Shown: positions 25,214 to 33,923 of the stretch, piece by piece | Layout of the letters: the number at the start of each line of letters is the position of its first letter | How positions within the stretch are numbered: the first letter of the stretch is position 1 | Assembly: GCA_000171835.1 (NCBI GenBank) | Contig: ABHC01000010.1 | Coordinates: forward strand, 62,001-126,000 | Direction of reading: 5' to 3' | Length of the DNA stretch: 64,000 bases | From: an alpha proteobacterium BAL199 | GTDB lineage: Bacteria > Pseudomonadota > Alphaproteobacteria > Thalassobaculales > Thalassobaculaceae | The notes under the pieces: model-generated | The model's database searches: none | The model's input: the letters and a program-made list of their open reading frames with translations, nothing else | Told to the model about the DNA's origin: nothing | Program-made: the position numbers and the translations under genes

Positions 25214-25292
25214 AATGGTGCGATAGTCGCCGGCTCGGGTTTTCGGGAAGGCGAGCCAGCGGTAAAGTGCCACGGCAAAAAGGCGGGCAGTT

Positions 25293-26663
25293 ATGGACAT
25301 GCGCAAAACCGGTCGGTGGATCTCTTGTGTCGCGTTGACGGCATTGATGACCTTGTCGAACGTCGGGTTGTCCTTCGCCCAAGGCCGCAGCCTCATCCGC
25401 GACGCGGAGATCGAAGCTACCATCCGTGATTTCGCGACGCCACTGTTCCAGGCAGCCGGACTGGTGCCCGATGCCATCGACATCTTCATCATCAAGGACG
25501 ACAGCCTGAACGCATTCGTCGCGGGTGGGCAGAATCTGTTCATCCACACCGGCCTGCTGATGCGCACCAAGAACCCGCTGGAGCTGATCGGGGTGATTGC
25601 CCATGAAACCGGCCACATCTCCGGTGGCCACCTGGCGCGGACCTCCGATGCCATCAGCTCAGCATCAACGGCGGCGCTGGTTGCCACGATTCTGGGACTT
25701 GGTGCCGCCTTGGCGGCCGGCAACGCCGGCGCCGGTGCGGCCATCGCGCTCGGCGGCAGCAACTTCGCCGAGCGCTCGTTCCTGGAGTACAGCCGGACCC
25801 AGGAATCCTCCGCCGATCAAGCCGGCCTGACCTTCCTCGAGCAGACCGGCCAGTCGGCTGAGGGCATGGTCGAGTTCTTGCACACCCTGGCCGGCCAGGA
25901 ACTGCTGTCGCCGTCCCGCCGCGACCCGTATCTCAACACCCACCCGCTCACCCGCGACCGGATTGCATCCGTCGAGGCTCATGTCGAGCGGTCCCGGTTC
26001 CGCAACACGCCCGCCACCCAGGATCAATTGGACCGCCACGCCCGCATGGTGGCCAAACTGTTCGCGTTCATTAAACCGCCGGCCCAGACGTTCCGGAAAT
26101 ACCCGGAGGCCGATACCAGCCTGCCGGCGCGCTACGCCCGCGCCATTGCCTACTACGAGATCCCCGATCTCCCGAAAGCGCTGGAACTGGTGCGTGCGCT
26201 GAACAAGGACTACCCGAACGATCCGTATTTCCACGAGTTGGAGGGGCAAATCCAGTTCGAGAACGGCCACCCGGCCGAGGCGCTGCCATCCTACGAGACG
26301 GCGCACCGTCTGGCGCCGCACAGTGGGCAGATCGAGATGCTCCTGGCCCGCAACCTGCTGGCGCTGAACGATCCCACAGCGGACCAGAAGGCACTCAAGC
26401 ATATGGAAACGGCGATCCGGACCGAGGACGACTGGTCGTCAGCCTGGCGTCAACTGGCCATCGCCTACGGTCGTGTCGGCCGGTTCGGCGACAGCGCGCT
26501 TTCAAGCGCCGAAGAGGCGATCCGCGAGAGGCGGTGGCGCGACGCCGAGGGGCAGGCCAAGCGGGCTCAGGCGCAGTTGCCCAAAGGGTCGGCCGCAGCG
26601 TTGCGCGCCCTCGATATCGAAGATCTAGCCAAACGTGAGTTCGAGAAAAAGAAAAACGGCTGA
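25293..26663 (+). CDS. bepA: Periplasmic M48 protease, BepA-like
   Basis: This 456-residue zinc metalloprotease with C-terminal tetratricopeptide repeats resembles the outer-membrane assembly quality-control protease BepA. A signal peptide (about 1-30, ending SFAQ) leads to a M48 domain with HETGH at 104-108 and the third ligand in QESSADQAG. Repeats from about 285 onward include ALELVRALNKDYPNDPYFHEL and similar units split by short linkers. It likely trims misfolded outer-membrane proteins. The symbol is assigned by domain layout only. A DsbA-like oxidoreductase gene follows 26 bases downstream, consistent with an envelope-folding operon. Confidence 0.85.
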   Translation: MDMRKTGRWISCVALTALMTLSNVGLSFAQGRSLIRDAEIEATIRDFATPLFQAAGLVPDAIDIFIIKDDSLNAFVAGGQNLFIHTGLLMRTKNPLELIGVIAHETGHISGGHLARTSDAISSASTAALVATILGLGAALAAGNAGAGAAIALGGSNFAERSFLEYSRTQESSADQAGLTFLEQTGQSAEGMVEFLHTLAGQELLSPSRRDPYLNTHPLTRDRIASVEAHVERSRFRNTPATQDQLDRHARMVAKLFAFIKPPAQTFRKYPEADTSLPARYARAIAYYEIPDLPKALELVRALNKDYPNDPYFHELEGQIQFENGHPAEALPSYETAHRLAPHSGQIEMLLARNLLALNDPTADQKALKHMETAIRTEDDWSSAWRQLAIAYGRVGRFGDSALSSAEEAIRERRWRDAEGQAKRAQAQLPKGSAAALRALDIEDLAKREFEKKKNG

Positions 26664-26689
26664 TCGCCGTTCACATCCGGAGAATCGAA

Positions 26690-27442
26690 ATGTCGCTTGT
26701 TCGTCGCCTGTCCGCCGCGGCACTCGTGGCGGGAGCGCTGTCCGGCGCCGCGCCAGTCGACGCCGCCGAGCCGTTTACCGCCGAACAGAAATCGGCGATC
26801 GAGGCTCTGGTCCGCGACTACATCCTCAATCACCCGGAGATTCTGCTCGAGTCGGTAGCCTCGATCGAGGCTCGGCAGAAGGCCCAGAAAGAGCAGGCCG
26901 TCCAAGCCGCCATCGCCGAAAACCTGTCCGTGCTGGAACGCAGCAGCGGCGACCCCGTCCTGGGCAATCCAAATGGTGACGTGACGGTGGTGGAGTTCTT
27001 CGACTACCAGTGCGGCTACTGCAAGACCATGATGGCGCCGCTGATGGAATTGGTGCACGGCGACGGGAACATCCGCCTTGTCCTCAAGGAGTTCCCGATC
27101 CTCGGCCCGGCATCGCTCGTCGCGGCGCGGGCTTCGCTGGCCGCCAACATGCAGGGCAAGTATGAGCCGTTCCACGTGACGCTGATGGGTTTGCGCGGCC
27201 GGCTCAGCGAAGGCGCCATCTGGCAGGCCGCCTCCGAGGCCGGGCTCGACCTGGATCGGCTGAAGAAAGACATGGAGGATCCGGCGGTCACGGCGACGAT
27301 CGACGCCAACTACCAACTCGCCCAGGCCCTGCAGATCGAGGGCACGCCGGCCTTCACCATTGGTCAAACCGTAGTGCCGGGCGCCGCGCCGAAGGAGCAT
27401 CTGGCGGGGTTGGTGAAGAAGGTGCGCGAGGCCGGCGGATGA
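26690..27442 (+). CDS. DsbA-family thiol oxidoreductase
   Basis: This 250-residue periplasmic thioredoxin-fold protein resembles Com1/ScsC-type DsbA proteins. It has a signal peptide (about 1-26, ending VDAA) and an N-terminal helix region, around 28-80, of the kind that mediates oligomerisation. The active site is C108-G-Y-C111 in FFDYQCGYCK, and the cis-proline loop is GTPAFTIG. The protein would introduce or rearrange disulfides in exported proteins. AGGAGA-like purine sequence (GGAGAATCG) precedes the ATG. It follows the M48 protease gene closely, likely in the same transcript. Confidence 0.9.
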   Translation: MSLVRRLSAAALVAGALSGAAPVDAAEPFTAEQKSAIEALVRDYILNHPEILLESVASIEARQKAQKEQAVQAAIAENLSVLERSSGDPVLGNPNGDVTVVEFFDYQCGYCKTMMAPLMELVHGDGNIRLVLKEFPILGPASLVAARASLAANMQGKYEPFHVTLMGLRGRLSEGAIWQAASEAGLDLDRLKKDMEDPAVTATIDANYQLAQALQIEGTPAFTIGQTVVPGAAPKEHLAGLVKKVREAGG

Positions 27443-27463
27443 CGCCGCACCATAGGGTGAGCC

Positions 27464-28732
27464 TCACCCCTCGGCTTGCGGTCCATCCGGCTGGCGGGAA
27501 TAGATCGACGCGGTGACCACCAGAACGGCGATCACGGTCAGGAACACCAGGCGGAACCCGGTTTCCGGCGCACCGCCGGCCACCCGGACCATGTCAATGA
27601 CGGCACCGGTCCCGGTCTGCAGCAGGAACACGCCGGTCAGTCCCATCAGGTTGATGCAGGCAATGGCCCGCCCGGCGCGCTGCCGCGGTACGAACTTGCG
27701 GGCATGAGCCGCCAGCACAACAAACAGCGGTGCGGCGCAACTGAACACGAACAGCAGCGCGATGGCGGCGAGCATCGGCACCGTCGGCCAGATCACCAGC
27801 ACGCTGAGGCAAACAACCTCTAGGGCGACGCCCCCCAGGATCAGGTGCTTGCGGGACGGCGCTAACCGGTCCAGCACACCATAGGCGTAGGTCCCGAGAT
27901 GCAAAGCGACGACCAGCACCAACAGGGCCACCGAAGCCTCGGCATGGCTAAGTTGCTGGACTTGCGCGAAATACGGCCCGGCCCACAACCCGCCGATGGT
28001 CATGAACGGCGCGGTGAAGCAGATCCCCATGATGAAGATCCGGCGCAATTCCGGCATCCGCATCACCTCGACCAGGCCCCGCACCGACTGGATCAGAGTC
28101 TCCTGCGGACTCGGCTCGGCCGCACCGGAGTCCGTTGGTCCATCGCGAACCAGTAACCGGATTGCCACCATGACCAGGCCGGTCATCGCCGCCAGGGCCA
28201 GGAAAGTGCCCTCGATCCCATAGTGTTCAAGGGCCAGAGCCAGCGGGGTCGTGGACAGCATTCCGCCGATTCCGCCAGCCACCCCCACCAGCGTTCCAGT
28301 CGCCTGCGCCACCCGGTCCGGCGGCGCCCAGCCCATCGCGATCAAGTAGACCGCCGTGATCACCCCTCCGTGGCCGACACCGATCGCCAGCCGCCCGGCG
28401 AGCAGCCCCCAGGTACTACCGGCCAACGCGAACACCACGATTCCCACCAGCGAGACCAATCCCATCACCAGCAGGGTCCGGGTCGCGCCGATGCGGTCGA
28501 ACAGGATACCGGTCGGCAGTTGCGCGGCAGCCGATGCAAAGAACATCGCCCCCATCACCGTGCCGATGTCGGTCGGCGACAAGCCGCGATGGGTTCCCAG
28601 GTAGCTGGCGAGCACGCCGCCCGACGACCGGTTTACCTGTACGAAGATGAAGAAGCAGCCGAGAACCACCAGCATGCGGCGGAGCGAGCGAAGCCGTTCG
28701 GCCCGCTCCGTGTCGGTCAAGGAATCACTCAT
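27464..28732 (-). CDS. MFS transporter
   Basis: The 422-residue inner-membrane protein has about 12 predicted transmembrane helices in the major facilitator layout. The motif A region is GILFDRIGATRTLL between helices 2 and 3 and is followed by GRLAIGVGHGGVITA. The substrate is unknown. The start is the ATG at 28732, which overlaps the maiA stop by 4 bases, so it is coupled to maiA. Because maiA isomerises maleylacetoacetate from tyrosine breakdown, an aromatic or organic acid substrate is possible but not shown. Confidence 0.85.
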   Translation of the reverse strand: MSDSLTDTERAERLRSLRRMLVVLGCFFIFVQVNRSSGGVLASYLGTHRGLSPTDIGTVMGAMFFASAAAQLPTGILFDRIGATRTLLVMGLVSLVGIVVFALAGSTWGLLAGRLAIGVGHGGVITAVYLIAMGWAPPDRVAQATGTLVGVAGGIGGMLSTTPLALALEHYGIEGTFLALAAMTGLVMVAIRLLVRDGPTDSGAAEPSPQETLIQSVRGLVEVMRMPELRRIFIMGICFTAPFMTIGGLWAGPYFAQVQQLSHAEASVALLVLVVALHLGTYAYGVLDRLAPSRKHLILGGVALEVVCLSVLVIWPTVPMLAAIALLFVFSCAAPLFVVLAAHARKFVPRQRAGRAIACINLMGLTGVFLLQTGTGAVIDMVRVAGGAPETGFRLVFLTVIAVLVVTASIYSRQPDGPQAEG

Positions 28733-29376
28733 TCGCTGTCGGGCTGCCGGGACGGATGAGCGGTCTGGAAAGCCTCCAATTCGCCGCACGCCTCGGCAAT
28801 GCGCAGGATCGTCGGATAGGGTGCAAGATCGAGAGCATGGCGCGCGCTGTTGAACACCTGCGGCACCAGGCAGATATCAGCCAGGCCTGGACTGTCACCG
28901 TGGCAAAACCGTCCGGTCCGCGAATCGCCCGCCAGCATCGCCTCAAGAGCCATGAATCCCTCGACAATCCAGTGATTGTACCAGGCGATCATTGCCTCCT
29001 GGGTGCAGCCCAGCGGACCCTGAATGTATTTCAGGACCCGCAAGTTGTTCAGCGGATGGATGTCGCAGGCAACAGCGGCCGCCAGCGCCCGGACCCGGGC
29101 TCGATCGACAGGTCCATCCGGCAACAGGCGCGGGGTCTCCGGATACGCCTCGTCCAGATACTCCAGGATCGCCGGCGATTGCGTCAGCATGGCATCGCCA
29201 TCGGCCAGCGCCGGCACCATGCCCTGGGGATTCAAGGCAAGAAACGCGGCCGCCCGTTGCTCGCCCTTGCGCAGGTGCACCGACACCTGATCATGCTCGA
29301 GTCCCTTCAGGTTCAACGCGATCCGCACTCGGTAGGCTGCGGACGATCGAAAATAGCCATGCAGCACACGGGTCAT
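28729..29376 (-). CDS. maiA: Maleylacetoacetate isomerase (GST zeta)
   Basis: This 215-residue glutathione transferase of the zeta class converts maleylacetoacetate to fumarylacetoacetate in tyrosine catabolism. The N-terminal signature is YFRSSAAYRVRIALNLKGL, with the catalytic Ser pair, and then LNPQGMVPALADGD and LTQSPAILEYLDE. The C-terminal helical domain ends with PTILRIAEAC. It supplies the step between homogentisate dioxygenase (33920-35071) and fumarylacetoacetate hydrolase (32943-33923), yet lies about 3.6 kb away in a separate unit with an MFS transporter. Confidence 0.93.
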   Translation of the reverse strand: MTRVLHGYFRSSAAYRVRIALNLKGLEHDQVSVHLRKGEQRAAAFLALNPQGMVPALADGDAMLTQSPAILEYLDEAYPETPRLLPDGPVDRARVRALAAAVACDIHPLNNLRVLKYIQGPLGCTQEAMIAWYNHWIVEGFMALEAMLAGDSRTGRFCHGDSPGLADICLVPQVFNSARHALDLAPYPTILRIAEACGELEAFQTAHPSRQPDSE

Positions 29377-29470
29377 GGGGTTCCCTCAGCCAGTCGTCAT
29401 CGTGGTTTCGGCCAATGCCAATGACACTACAATAAGTGCAACGACTGCGCTCGCGTGCAGCAATCCGAGA

Positions 29471-30106
29471 TCACGGCTTCAATCCAGGCGACTCGATACG
29501 GGCTGAATGAAGTTCCGTACCATCCCGGGAGACCACCATGCGGCGCCCGGCCGGCCCCTCCTCGACCATGACTTGAAGTACAGAGAGCACATCTGCGGAC
29601 CGGGCCGAGACCGGCATGCACCGGAACTCGACCGAGATCCGCTCACCGTTCAGACACTGTGTGCGGTGACGCACGTTCGACAGGAACATCAGAGCGGTCG
29701 CCGCCCTCACGCAGGCGACGTGTGCCTGGTCGTCCACATCGAACTCAATCGACGGCGCCGTCTCACCGACATCGTCAAAGGTGACCCAGAACGTCAGCCC
29801 GTGTCCTGCCGGCTGAAAGAAACTCCGGTCGGTGTGCCAGGGATGCAAGTCGGTCTGCACTGCCGAGTTGTGACGGACGGTACCCAGAGGCAGAATCAGC
29901 GCGGCTCGCTCGCCAAGCGCGGCGTCGGCGTGGGTTGACAGCTTCTCGGCAAACCCGAGAAGCAACTGGTACCCTGTCTTCGGACGCTCCTCGCACAGTT
30001 TGGCAAAGGTGATCTTGCCGCCCGGCGGCACCAACCCGGCGATCGACGACCGCACCTCGGGCGTCGCGCGTGGGAACGGCAACTCGATATACGGGGGACG
30101 CATCAT
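29471..30106 (-). CDS. Putative Fe/2-oxoglutarate oxygenase, intact copy
   Basis: This 211-residue protein is the intact paralogue of the truncated gene at 3107-3575. Both share TD-H-WHTD--FF, FDDVG--APS-EF and RHRTQ. The HTD and RHRT histidines would make an H-x-D...H iron site, and an Arg about 12 residues after the distal His (SVEFR) is placed where phytanoyl-CoA-type oxygenases bind 2-oxoglutarate. No family name comes to mind; the oxygenase fold is an inference from motif spacing. The protein is cytoplasmic, with no signal. The gene lies next to a phytanoyl-CoA dioxygenase family gene on the same strand, 155 bases away. Confidence 0.65.
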   Translation of the reverse strand: MMRPPYIELPFPRATPEVRSSIAGLVPPGGKITFAKLCEERPKTGYQLLLGFAEKLSTHADAALGERAALILPLGTVRHNSAVQTDLHPWHTDRSFFQPAGHGLTFWVTFDDVGETAPSIEFDVDDQAHVACVRAATALMFLSNVRHRTQCLNGERISVEFRCMPVSARSADVLSVLQVMVEEGPAGRRMVVSRDGTELHSARIESPGLKP

Positions 30107-30261
30107 CCAGCCGAAAGGTTACGAGATGAGAGAAAGGGCGCAGTGCAGCGTCTGGGCCGTCGCCTATCACATGAACATTCTAACCTTGAGATTCTGAGCC
30201 TAGCCAATCGCTTCATACAAAGCCCCTATGGTCTTGCCGCGATTTGGAGGCATCCGCTCGA

Positions 30262-31077
30262 TCAGCCGCGCACCACCGGAAAGTCCTCGCCGCGCAGCCT
30301 GTCGCCATGCGACAGGCGAACATCGGGAAACGGTGGCGAGACCTCGCCCTGGCGCTGGACGAACACCACGTCGTCTCCGCAATAGCGCGCCGCGAACGCA
30401 CGGCGCCTGGCGCCGCTCTGCAGATTGCCGGGGGCTCCGTGCACCGTCAGGAATGAGAATGCAATCGCATCGCCCGGCTGCAGATCCCAGCCGAGGATCT
30501 GGAAATCGCCGCGCTTGGCGTCGATGTCGGGCAGCGGCTCCAGATCGGTCTCGGCCCGATCGTAGGCCTGGCCCTTGAACTTGGTCGGCATGAAGCGCTT
30601 GCCCCAGGCGTGCGAGCCGGCGACGAACTCCACACAGGTCGCCCGCGGCACCGGGTCGAGCGGGATCCACAGCGACACAGTTTGGCGGCCCTCCACGCAA
30701 TAGTATGGCAGATCGTGGTGCCAGGGCGTGCGTTCCTCGGTCGACGGCTCCTTCACCAACACGTGCTCGTGAAACAGCACGACCGATCGCGAGGCCATCA
30801 ACTCAGCCGCCAAATCGGGCGCCGGCGAGTTCTTCAGGAAATCCTCGTACTCCGGGATGCGCCGCCAATTGCAGTAGTCACCGAAGAAATGCCCCGGCTT
30901 GCCCTCGGTGGTGTAGCCCTTGGCGTAGGGGCCAGGGTCGGCCAAGTTGCGGTCGACTCCGTCGCGCAGGGCAACGATCCACTCCGGCGCGAACACGCCG
31001 CGCAGTGCTACCGCCCCATCACGCCGGAACGCTTCGACTGTTGCCGGATCCAGCCCGACCCGCTCCTGCACCGCCAT
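30262..31077 (-). CDS. Phytanoyl-CoA dioxygenase family protein
   Basis: This 271-residue Fe(II)/2-oxoglutarate oxygenase is of the PhyH superfamily. The iron site is HHD in TPWHHDLPYYCVEG and the distal His in TVHGAPGN, with a plausible 2-oxoglutarate Arg in ARRRAFAARY. Other typical parts are WIPLDPVPRATCVEFVAGSH and LQPGDAIAFSF. The substrate is unknown; members hydroxylate acyl chains, amino acids or natural products. I chose the ATG at 31077, with GGAG six bases upstream; ATG 31089 is an alternative. The gene diverges from the glycosyltransferase gene across 176 bases. Confidence 0.85.
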   Translation of the reverse strand: MAVQERVGLDPATVEAFRRDGAVALRGVFAPEWIVALRDGVDRNLADPGPYAKGYTTEGKPGHFFGDYCNWRRIPEYEDFLKNSPAPDLAAELMASRSVVLFHEHVLVKEPSTEERTPWHHDLPYYCVEGRQTVSLWIPLDPVPRATCVEFVAGSHAWGKRFMPTKFKGQAYDRAETDLEPLPDIDAKRGDFQILGWDLQPGDAIAFSFLTVHGAPGNLQSGARRRAFAARYCGDDVVFVQRQGEVSPPFPDVRLSHGDRLRGEDFPVVRG

Positions 31078-31253
31078 GTCCGTCTCCATTCGCCGCTTCC
31101 GCGCGATGGTAGCCGGGTGCCACCGCAGCGTCATCCGCCTCAACGCCAGCAATCGAGTCGGGCGTTCGTCGAGCATCGGCAAGCGGCGAACTCGCGGCAG
31201 CGACCCATTCGCCCTCTGTAGCGATCAATCCCGACGTGCTAGACCGCGCAGCC

Positions 31254-32918
31254 ATGCCGGCAAACGCAGCGATCAAGTTTCATCCGGGCGCGCACACGGT
31301 CGATTCCGGTCCGATCATCGGACGGGTGCGCGCCGGCTCGGGCTTCGTCAACGGCTTTCTGGAACACGCAGACACCGAGTCGTTCTACGTGTACGCCGAG
31401 TCGGACGCCCACGCGACCGAGTTCCGGGACCTGGCCGCCGCGCGCGATCCGAAGCGCCGGCCGGTCCACTCCCTGTCGGCGTCCGAGTTGGCGGTTGCCG
31501 GCACGCTGATGCTGCCGGATCCGTCACTCGGCCGGGCGGCATTAGCCGACCGGCGGGACGACCCGCGGCGCTACAGCCTGTGCGGCGTCACTCACACCTT
31601 GTCCAGCAAACCGGCGATCCGCGCGCTGAGCGAGTTCCTGACAACGCCCGTTCAGCCCTGGGACGCGCTCGTTTGCACGTCGCATGCGGCAAGGGCGGTG
31701 GTGGTCAGGGTGATCGAGGCACAAGCCGAACATTTGGCGTCACGTTCCGGTGTTGTCCCACCGGATAGCCCCGTTCGGTTGCCTGTCATCCCGCTCGGCG
31801 TTGACACCCGCACCTACGCTGCCGATCCGGCTGCCCGGGCCGGGCTGCGGCGAACGATCGGCGCCTCGGACGACGACATCATTCTCCTGACGCTTGGGCG
31901 CCTCACACCGGTGAACAAGGCACACCCCGTGCCGATGCTGTTCGCTGCAGAACGCGCGGCGGCGGCCTGCGCCAGCCGCGGCATCCGGCTGCATCACGTC
32001 TTCGTCGGACAACGGACCAGCGATGCGGTGCTCGAGTCGTACCGGACGGCTGCCCAGGCGTTCACCGACAAGGCGAGCGTTCACCTGCTGGACGGCCACA
32101 ACGACACCGTCGTGCACGAAGCCTGGCATGGTGCCGACGTGTTCTTCACGCTGTCCGACAACCTGCAGGAGACCTTCGGCCTGACGCCGATCGAAGCGAT
32201 GGCGGCCGGGCTGCCCAGCGTCGTGAGCGATTGGAACGGCTATCGCGATACCGTGGTCGAGGGCGAGACCGGCTTCCGGATACCGACCTTGATGCCGGCT
32301 CCGGGCGATGGCCGGGATCTGGCCGAACGCTTCCGCAGCGGCGAGGATGACTTTTCGATGTTCCACGCCCGGGCATGCATGGCAACGGCCTGCGACGTTG
32401 ACCGGGCGGCGGTTTGCCTGGAGGCACTCGCCCTGGACCCGGATCTGCGGAGCCGCATGGGTGCCGCCGCCCGCCGACGCGCACGGACCGTCTACGACTG
32501 GCGGCTGATCGTGGGCGCCTATCAGGACCTATGGGCTGAACTGGCGGAGATCCGAACTGCGTCCCCGATCAGGCATCCGTTCCAATCGCCGCCCGAGGTC
32601 AAGCCCATGGTTCCCGACCCGTTCGATGCGTTCCAAGGGCACCCGACCATCGTGCTGCACGGCAGGATGACGGTTCGACCGCGCCATCGCGACGTGCTTC
32701 AGTCAGTCGCACGCCTGACCGGCAACACCCTTAGCACCGTCGCACTGGACCTCTCGGTGCCGAGGGAGCAGTTCAACACCGTCCTGGGAACGATCGCCAA
32801 GGGAACGAACACGGTCGACGAGATCGAGCGCGCGCACCTCGATTGCGACGGCCCGATTCTGCGCCGGTTCCTGCTATGGCTCTGCAAGTTCGACGTGATC
32901 TCAATCAACGACGACTGA
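31254..32918 (+). CDS. GT4-type glycosyltransferase, extended C-terminus
   Basis: This 554-residue protein has a GT-B glycosyltransferase core. The N-terminal Rossmann half covers about 1-190. The donor-binding half contains LTLGRLTPVNKAHP and the E-x7-E signature in QETFGLTPIEAMAAGLPSV, then DTVVEGETGFRIP. The sugar and acceptor are unknown. After about residue 455 comes an extra segment of about 100 residues whose end, GTNTVDEIERAHLD followed by ILRRFLLWLCKFDVI, resembles a winged-helix or PqqD-like fold, unusual for this class. I used ATG 31254; a GTG six codons earlier is possible. It converges on the tyrosine operon. Confidence 0.8.
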   Translation: MPANAAIKFHPGAHTVDSGPIIGRVRAGSGFVNGFLEHADTESFYVYAESDAHATEFRDLAAARDPKRRPVHSLSASELAVAGTLMLPDPSLGRAALADRRDDPRRYSLCGVTHTLSSKPAIRALSEFLTTPVQPWDALVCTSHAARAVVVRVIEAQAEHLASRSGVVPPDSPVRLPVIPLGVDTRTYAADPAARAGLRRTIGASDDDIILLTLGRLTPVNKAHPVPMLFAAERAAAACASRGIRLHHVFVGQRTSDAVLESYRTAAQAFTDKASVHLLDGHNDTVVHEAWHGADVFFTLSDNLQETFGLTPIEAMAAGLPSVVSDWNGYRDTVVEGETGFRIPTLMPAPGDGRDLAERFRSGEDDFSMFHARACMATACDVDRAAVCLEALALDPDLRSRMGAAARRRARTVYDWRLIVGAYQDLWAELAEIRTASPIRHPFQSPPEVKPMVPDPFDAFQGHPTIVLHGRMTVRPRHRDVLQSVARLTGNTLSTVALDLSVPREQFNTVLGTIAKGTNTVDEIERAHLDCDGPILRRFLLWLCKFDVISINDD

Positions 32919-32942
32919 GACCATTAGTAATCCGACCGAGCC

Positions 32943-33923
32943 TCACACCCGCTCCACCACCTGATCGACCGCACCGAACACGCTTGCGCCGTCCCTGCCC
33001 GTCACCTCGATGCGGATGCGGTCGCCGAAGCTCATGAACGGGGTCGTCGGCTTGCCGCCGGCGATGGTCTCGATCATGCGGATCTCGGCGATGCATGAGT
33101 AGCCATGCTTCTGGTCGGAGTTCGATACCGTGCCGGAGCCGATGATTGTGCCGGCGTTCAGCGGCCGGGTCTTGGCTGCGTGGGCGATCAGGGTCGGGAA
33201 GTCGAAGGTCATGTCGAGCCCGGCGTCGGTCCAACCGACCTTGGCGCCGTTCAGCGAGCAGGTCACCGGGAGGTGCAGCTTGCCGCCATCCCAGGCGTCG
33301 CCGAGCGCGTCCGGCGTCACCGCGACCGGCCCGAAGGCGGTCGGCGGCTTGCCGTGCACGAACCCGAACCCCTTGGCGAGTTCCGCTGGGATCAGGCCGC
33401 GCAGCGAGACGTCATTGACCAGCATGACCAGCGTGATGTGCTTGCCCGCCTCGGCGACCGACACGCCCATCGGCACGTCATCGGTTACGACCGCGATCTC
33501 GGCCTCGAAGTCGATGCCCCAGGCCTCGTCCTTGGCCCGGATCGCCTCGGTCGGCGCCAGGAAGCCGTCGGAGCCGCCCTGGTACATCAGCGGGTCGGAC
33601 CAGAAGCTCTCCGGCAACGCCGCCCCGCGCGCCTTGCGGACCAGTTCGACGTGGTTCACGTAGGCTGAGCCGTCGAGCCACTGGTAGGCGCGCGGCAGCG
33701 GTGAGGCGAGTTGCGCCACGTCGAGCGGGAACGCCTCCTTGGCGGCACCGGCTTCCAGCCGATCGCTAAGCGCACGCAACCGCGGCTCCATATGCGACCA
33801 GTCGTCGAGCGCCTCCTGCAGGGTGTGCGCCACCCCGTGGGTGGTGACGGCGCGGCTAAGGTCGGACGACACCACGATCAGGGTGCCGTCGCGCCCGCCT
33901 TTCTTCAGCGAGGCCAGCTTCAT
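32943..33923 (-). CDS. fahA: Fumarylacetoacetate hydrolase
   Basis: This enzyme cleaves fumarylacetoacetate to fumarate and acetoacetate, the last step of tyrosine catabolism. It has 326 residues, with the FAH-fold metal ligands in GIDFEAEIAVV, then NDVSLRGLIP and FGFVHGKPPTAFGP. The final GTIIGSGTVSN leads to GDRIRIEV. The shorter bacterial FAH-type length suits this operon-encoded form. The ATG at 33923 overlaps the hmgA stop by 4 bases. Together with hppD and hmgA it forms one tightly coupled operon. The longer upstream open frame here is antisense-like noise. Confidence 0.93.
   Translation of the reverse strand: MKLASLKKGGRDGTLIVVSSDLSRAVTTHGVAHTLQEALDDWSHMEPRLRALSDRLEAGAAKEAFPLDVAQLASPLPRAYQWLDGSAYVNHVELVRKARGAALPESFWSDPLMYQGGSDGFLAPTEAIRAKDEAWGIDFEAEIAVVTDDVPMGVSVAEAGKHITLVMLVNDVSLRGLIPAELAKGFGFVHGKPPTAFGPVAVTPDALGDAWDGGKLHLPVTCSLNGAKVGWTDAGLDMTFDFPTLIAHAAKTRPLNAGTIIGSGTVSNSDQKHGYSCIAEIRMIETIAGGKPTTPFMSFGDRIRIEVTGRDGASVFGAVDQVVERV

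Noticed and set aside
25214-25762. N-terminal extension of the gamma-glutamyltransferase-like gene
   Set aside because: It overlaps the divergent M48 protease gene; the signal-like sequence and lipobox begin close to GTG 25213.
27455-27469. Possible bidirectional terminator between the DsbA-like and MFS genes
   Set aside because: GGGTGAG and CTCACCC leave almost no loop and no T-run follows, so the hairpin would be too weak.
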